A stretch of DNA of 17,969 nucleotides. It comes from Pseudomonadota bacterium. Lineage in GTDB: Bacteria > Pseudomonadota > Gammaproteobacteria > Enterobacterales > Enterobacteriaceae. The translations under genes and the position numbers were made by a program. Location: contig JAEYFY010000304.1 in assembly GCA_023454395.1 (NCBI GenBank), positions 1 through 17,969 of the forward strand, given 5' to 3'. Positions 15,101 to 17,969 of this stretch are shown piece by piece (positions within the stretch are counted from its first letter, which is position 1; every line of letters begins with the position of its first letter). Below the pieces are notes generated by a model. It was not told the DNA's origin and searched no databases. It worked only from the letters and a program-made list of their open reading frames with translations.

Positions 15101-16474
15101 TTATTTATAACTTTGTTTAATTTCTTGAGAAATCACTAATCCACGTTTTGCTTCTTTTTCAGCAAGTTCAACGGATAAACCGATATAAGAACGAGGATCA
15201 AGCATTGCCTTAATTTCATCTGCATTAAAGGCGGCAGTAATAGTTTCATTCTTCATTAGGTTAGTGTAAAAATCTTCACCGTCTGCTGCCGTTTTAATGG
15301 CTTCTTCATATAACAGTGAGTGCGCTTTATCTTTCCCTAATTTTTCTGCCATTTTCATCATAACGTATTCGGTATTATCTAAACCTTTATTTCTCATCAC
15401 GTTATGTAGCATTCTCTCTTCATGAGGAACGATAGTTCTTGAAAGCTCTTCTGTTCTTAAGAGAATTTCTGTTGTTAATTCTAAGGCTTCTTCAATTAAG
15501 CCATCGAATAACATATAAGAGCTGCTGTCACCTTCATAAGGTCTTACCGCAGAATACATCCCCACATTCGGTAATGAGTAAAGTTTTTGTGAGTTAGCAA
15601 TAATACCTTTGGCTAATTTGGGATTAATTTTATGAGGCATCGTGCTACTGCCCACAGTGCCTTTTGTAAATCCTTCAGAAACCTCAGCAATCTCTTCTAA
15701 TGTGGTGCTATACACTTCTTCACCAATTTTATGGCAGATATTTGCCATCAATGCCAAGTTCATCATGTACTCTAATTTATGCGTACTAAGGTTACGTGAT
15801 GGCACTTCCATTGCTTGCATACCCACTAATTCAGCAACGCGTTTTTGTACTTTCATTCCCACTTCAGGCATGGAGTTAAAAGCACCTACCGCACCACCCA
15901 TCATAATAGTGAATACACGCTTTTCGCACTCTTTCATACGCTGGTAGCAATCAATAAAATCGCTGATCCAAACAGATACTTTATAGCCATAAGTAATCGG
16001 AATAGCATGACGACCGTGCGTTCTACCTGCCATCACCATATGTTTGGTTCTTTCAGCAAGATTTGATAAGTTTTCGATGATCTCGCTTAGCAATAACATG
16101 AACTTATCGTGTACCGTTTTCATCATATACAGCTGTGAACTTTGCTGTATATTTTGAGTGGTAATGCCGTAGTGTACATATTTACCACTCTCTTCAGAGC
16201 ATGCATTTACCAGTACTTTTAAGAAAGGCACAAAGCCATGACCGATTTTTTGATAAATACGGTTCATCTCTTCAAAATCGATATTCTCAATAATCGCCTT
16301 TTCTTTAATTTCATCTGCGGCAGACTGTGGAATAAAACCGTATTCAGCTTGCGCTTGCGCTAACATGGCTTCAAACATCAACCAAGTAGAATATTTTGCT
16401 TCATTAGACAGCAGATTTTTTATACCGCGATCGTCGATTGTTTTACTTTTAGAATCGTATAACGCTCTCATCAT
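15101..16474 (-). CDS. fumarase/aspartase-superfamily lyase (adenylosuccinate lyase-like)
   Basis: A 457-residue soluble enzyme of the superfamily that includes adenylosuccinate, argininosuccinate and carboxymuconate enzymes, most of which release fumarate by beta-elimination. The signature loop 'GSSTMPHKINP' is intact, as are 'HYGITTQNI' and 'GRTHGRHAIPITYGYKVSVW', which contain the conserved catalytic-site Thr/His segments. It looks closer to PurB/PcaB-like members than to fumarase. Its gene starts 8 bases after a PTS EIICB, so a housekeeping purine role is unlikely; it probably acts on the imported phosphorylated substrate. Two ATGs are adjacent: AAAGGA is 3 bases from the first (16474) and 6 from the second (16471), so 16471 may be the true start. 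Exact substrate not deducible. Confidence 0.85.
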   Translation of the reverse strand: MMRALYDSKSKTIDDRGIKNLLSNEAKYSTWLMFEAMLAQAQAEYGFIPQSAADEIKEKAIIENIDFEEMNRIYQKIGHGFVPFLKVLVNACSEESGKYVHYGITTQNIQQSSQLYMMKTVHDKFMLLLSEIIENLSNLAERTKHMVMAGRTHGRHAIPITYGYKVSVWISDFIDCYQRMKECEKRVFTIMMGGAVGAFNSMPEVGMKVQKRVAELVGMQAMEVPSRNLSTHKLEYMMNLALMANICHKIGEEVYSTTLEEIAEVSEGFTKGTVGSSTMPHKINPKLAKGIIANSQKLYSLPNVGMYSAVRPYEGDSSSYMLFDGLIEEALELTTEILLRTEELSRTIVPHEERMLHNVMRNKGLDNTEYVMMKMAEKLGKDKAHSLLYEEAIKTAADGEDFYTNLMKNETITAAFNADEIKAMLDPRSYIGLSVELAEKEAKRGLVISQEIKQSYK

Positions 16475-16482
16475 ATATCCTT

Positions 16483-17969
16483 TTATTTCTTCATTGCTTC
16501 ATCAACAGCATTGCGAACAAATTCGACTTTAGGGCCATAAACGACATGGACATGGTTTGCTGCCGGAAAGAAGAATGCCGTACAACCAGACTCTAACATT
16601 AACTCTTTATCTATTTGATTAACTTCATTAATATCGATACGTAGTCGCGTAATACAGTTATCAACATTACGAATATTTTGTTTGCCACCTAACGCTTGAA
16701 TAAGAATTTCTGCAATTTCGCCATAACGTTTTTCTTTGATTAGCGTATTTTTCATATTGCTTGATTCTTCTCTACCCGGGGTTTTGATATCAAATTTGAC
16801 GATAGCCCAGTAAAAAATAAAGTAGGTGACAACAGCCAGCGCACTACCAATCAGCACTAAGAAGATCCAGTTAGTGTGTTCGTACAGTAATCCAAAGATA
16901 GTGAAGTCAAAGACGGTGCCTCGGATATAACCAATCGCAACCCCAGCAAAAGAGAGCAGAACAGCGCCAATACCGACGATAATCGCGTAAATTAAGTAGA
17001 GTAACGGGGCGATAAAGACGAAGGTAAATTCAAGTGGTTCGGTAACGTTACCCAACATTGCCGTTAAGACCATCGTCACCAACATCGATTTAACTTCAGC
17101 GCGATTTTCTTTCTTCGAGGTTTTATAAATTGCTAATGCAATCGCAGGGAACAGGAACAGCGTCACCAACATTTGTTGTTGAGCCATAAAGCGCGTTAGG
17201 CTTGGCATCATTGCCCAATATTCACTACTTGGCCCTTGGTTGAATAACACTTCTGTCATTGCAGGCACCACACCCACATAGGTTTGACCTTCAATGACAT
17301 AAGAACCACCGGCTTCGGTAAATCTAAACAGAACGTTCCAGACATGGTGTAAACCAAATGGAATAAACAGACGCTCACCACCTGCGGTAAAGAAAGGTCC
17401 GACAGGGCTTAAGAAGACCGCCGAGAGCTTAGTTAAGCCCATGACTAAGACTTCCCAAATAAATGGCAATAATGCGCCTACGCCTATCATCAATCCGACC
17501 ATAATAATGGCGACAGATTTTTTTCCTGAGAAGAAGGCGAATGCCGTTGGTAATTCAAGGTTGTAGAATTTATCCGTTGCCCATGCGGCAATTAATCCCG
17601 TGATAATCCCCCCTGCGGCACTGATATTCATGGTTTGTATACCAAGTACCTTGATTTGCCCTACTTGCGTCATAATCGCAGGATCAGCAAGCTTTCCTGT
17701 CAATACCAGCCAGATATTGATAGTACTTATCAAGGTTAAATAGCCGACAACAGAGGCAAAGACCGCTATCCCCTTATCTTTGTGGCTCATACCATATGCC
17801 ACACCCATTGCAAACAAGAGAGGGATGTTGTCGAACACAACACCAGCAATAGAACGGATACTCACTAATAAAGCATTGACTGTTTCATTCCCTAAAAAAG
17901 GAAAGCGTGCAATCATATAAGACTGAACTAAAGCACCACTGATCCCTAAGATCATACCAATAGGTGCCA
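16483..17969 (-). CDS. MalX-like PTS EIICB permease (5' end outside window)
   Basis: A partial gene of which 490 residues follow an internal Met; the frame stays open upstream through A-P-I-G to the window edge, so the true start is outside. The order is EIIC then EIIB. The EIIC part (residues 1 to about 385) has many membrane helices and glucose-superfamily marks: 'PFGLHHVWNVLFRFTEAGG' and the substrate-site stretch 'GNVTEPLEFTFVFIAPLLY'. 'FDIKTPGREE' links it to EIIB, whose phosphorylated cysteine is C434 in 'NVDNCITRLRI'. E. coli MalX matches well, including 'FNLKTPGR' at the linker. No EIIA domain is visible, so phosphate probably comes from the shared EIIA-Glc. Substrate unknown. The downstream lyase gene is coupled by 8-base spacing, its ribosome site touching this stop codon. 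Confidence 0.88.
   Translation of the reverse strand, partial: APIGMILGISGALVQSYMIARFPFLGNETVNALLVSIRSIAGVVFDNIPLLFAMGVAYGMSHKDKGIAVFASVVGYLTLISTINIWLVLTGKLADPAIMTQVGQIKVLGIQTMNISAAGGIITGLIAAWATDKFYNLELPTAFAFFSGKKSVAIIMVGLMIGVGALLPFIWEVLVMGLTKLSAVFLSPVGPFFTAGGERLFIPFGLHHVWNVLFRFTEAGGSYVIEGQTYVGVVPAMTEVLFNQGPSSEYWAMMPSLTRFMAQQQMLVTLFLFPAIALAIYKTSKKENRAEVKSMLVTMVLTAMLGNVTEPLEFTFVFIAPLLYLIYAIIVGIGAVLLSFAGVAIGYIRGTVFDFTIFGLLYEHTNWIFLVLIGSALAVVTYFIFYWAIVKFDIKTPGREESSNMKNTLIKEKRYGEIAEILIQALGGKQNIRNVDNCITRLRIDINEVNQIDKELMLESGCTAFFFPAANHVHVVYGPKVEFVRNAVDEAMKK

Noticed and set aside
15101..16474. Calling the lyase purB
   Set aside because: It sits downstream of a PTS gene, and its HYGITTQNI segment resembles PcaB-like members rather than the usual PurB form; a housekeeping assignment is not supported.

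Overview
The window looks like chromosomal DNA of a Gram-negative gammaproteobacterium. It is AT-rich, and its proteins match E. coli families closely (FdoGHI, FdhF, NupG-type, PhnP-like, MalX-like). That combination suggests Morganellaceae, most likely Proteus or a near relative. This is an inference from recalled family sequences and base composition, not a database result. No transposase, phage gene, CRISPR array, tRNA or rRNA is visible.

Layout. (1) 41-2876, plus strand: a PhnP-like metallo-beta-lactamase-fold hydrolase, a NupG-family nucleoside transporter and an MgtC/SapB-family membrane protein, closed by a two-way terminator at 2890-2925. (2) 2955-5755, minus strand: an OafA-type membrane acyltransferase with a C-terminal SGNH domain, and upstream of it a small protein with two HxTx motifs that fits the 2H phosphoesterase superfamily. 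(3) 6184-10824, plus strand: fdoGHI, a Tat-exported, membrane-bound respiratory formate dehydrogenase. (4) 10911-13079, minus strand: fdhF, the cytoplasmic formate dehydrogenase of formate hydrogenlyase, behind a good sigma-54 (-24/-12) promoter. (5) 13440-15012, plus strand: a leucine-rich leader peptide, a transcription attenuator, a second small ORF overlapping the next start by ATGA, and an NSS/SLC6-family amino-acid transporter. (6) 15101-17969, minus strand: a MalX-like PTS EIICB (cut by the window end) followed 8 bases later by a fumarase/aspartase-superfamily lyase.

How the parts work together. Regions 3 and 4 cover both fates of formate: FdoGHI oxidises it at the periplasmic face and passes electrons to quinone, while FdhF oxidises it in the cytoplasm, normally for H2 production. 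Both catalytic subunits carry a cysteine codon exactly where the E. coli enzymes have selenocysteine, so both are selenium-independent forms.

The most novel item is region 5. An 18-residue leader peptide contains seven leucines (three encoded by CTA) and sits directly before competing 1:2, 2:3 and 3:4 RNA hairpins, the last with a U-tract. This is the architecture of amino-acid attenuation, but placed before a transporter rather than a biosynthetic operon. It predicts that the transporter imports leucine or related hydrophobic amino acids. A second, well-primed 34-codon ORF adds probable translational coupling. Region 6 is a PTS-lyase pair that I cannot assign to a known pathway.
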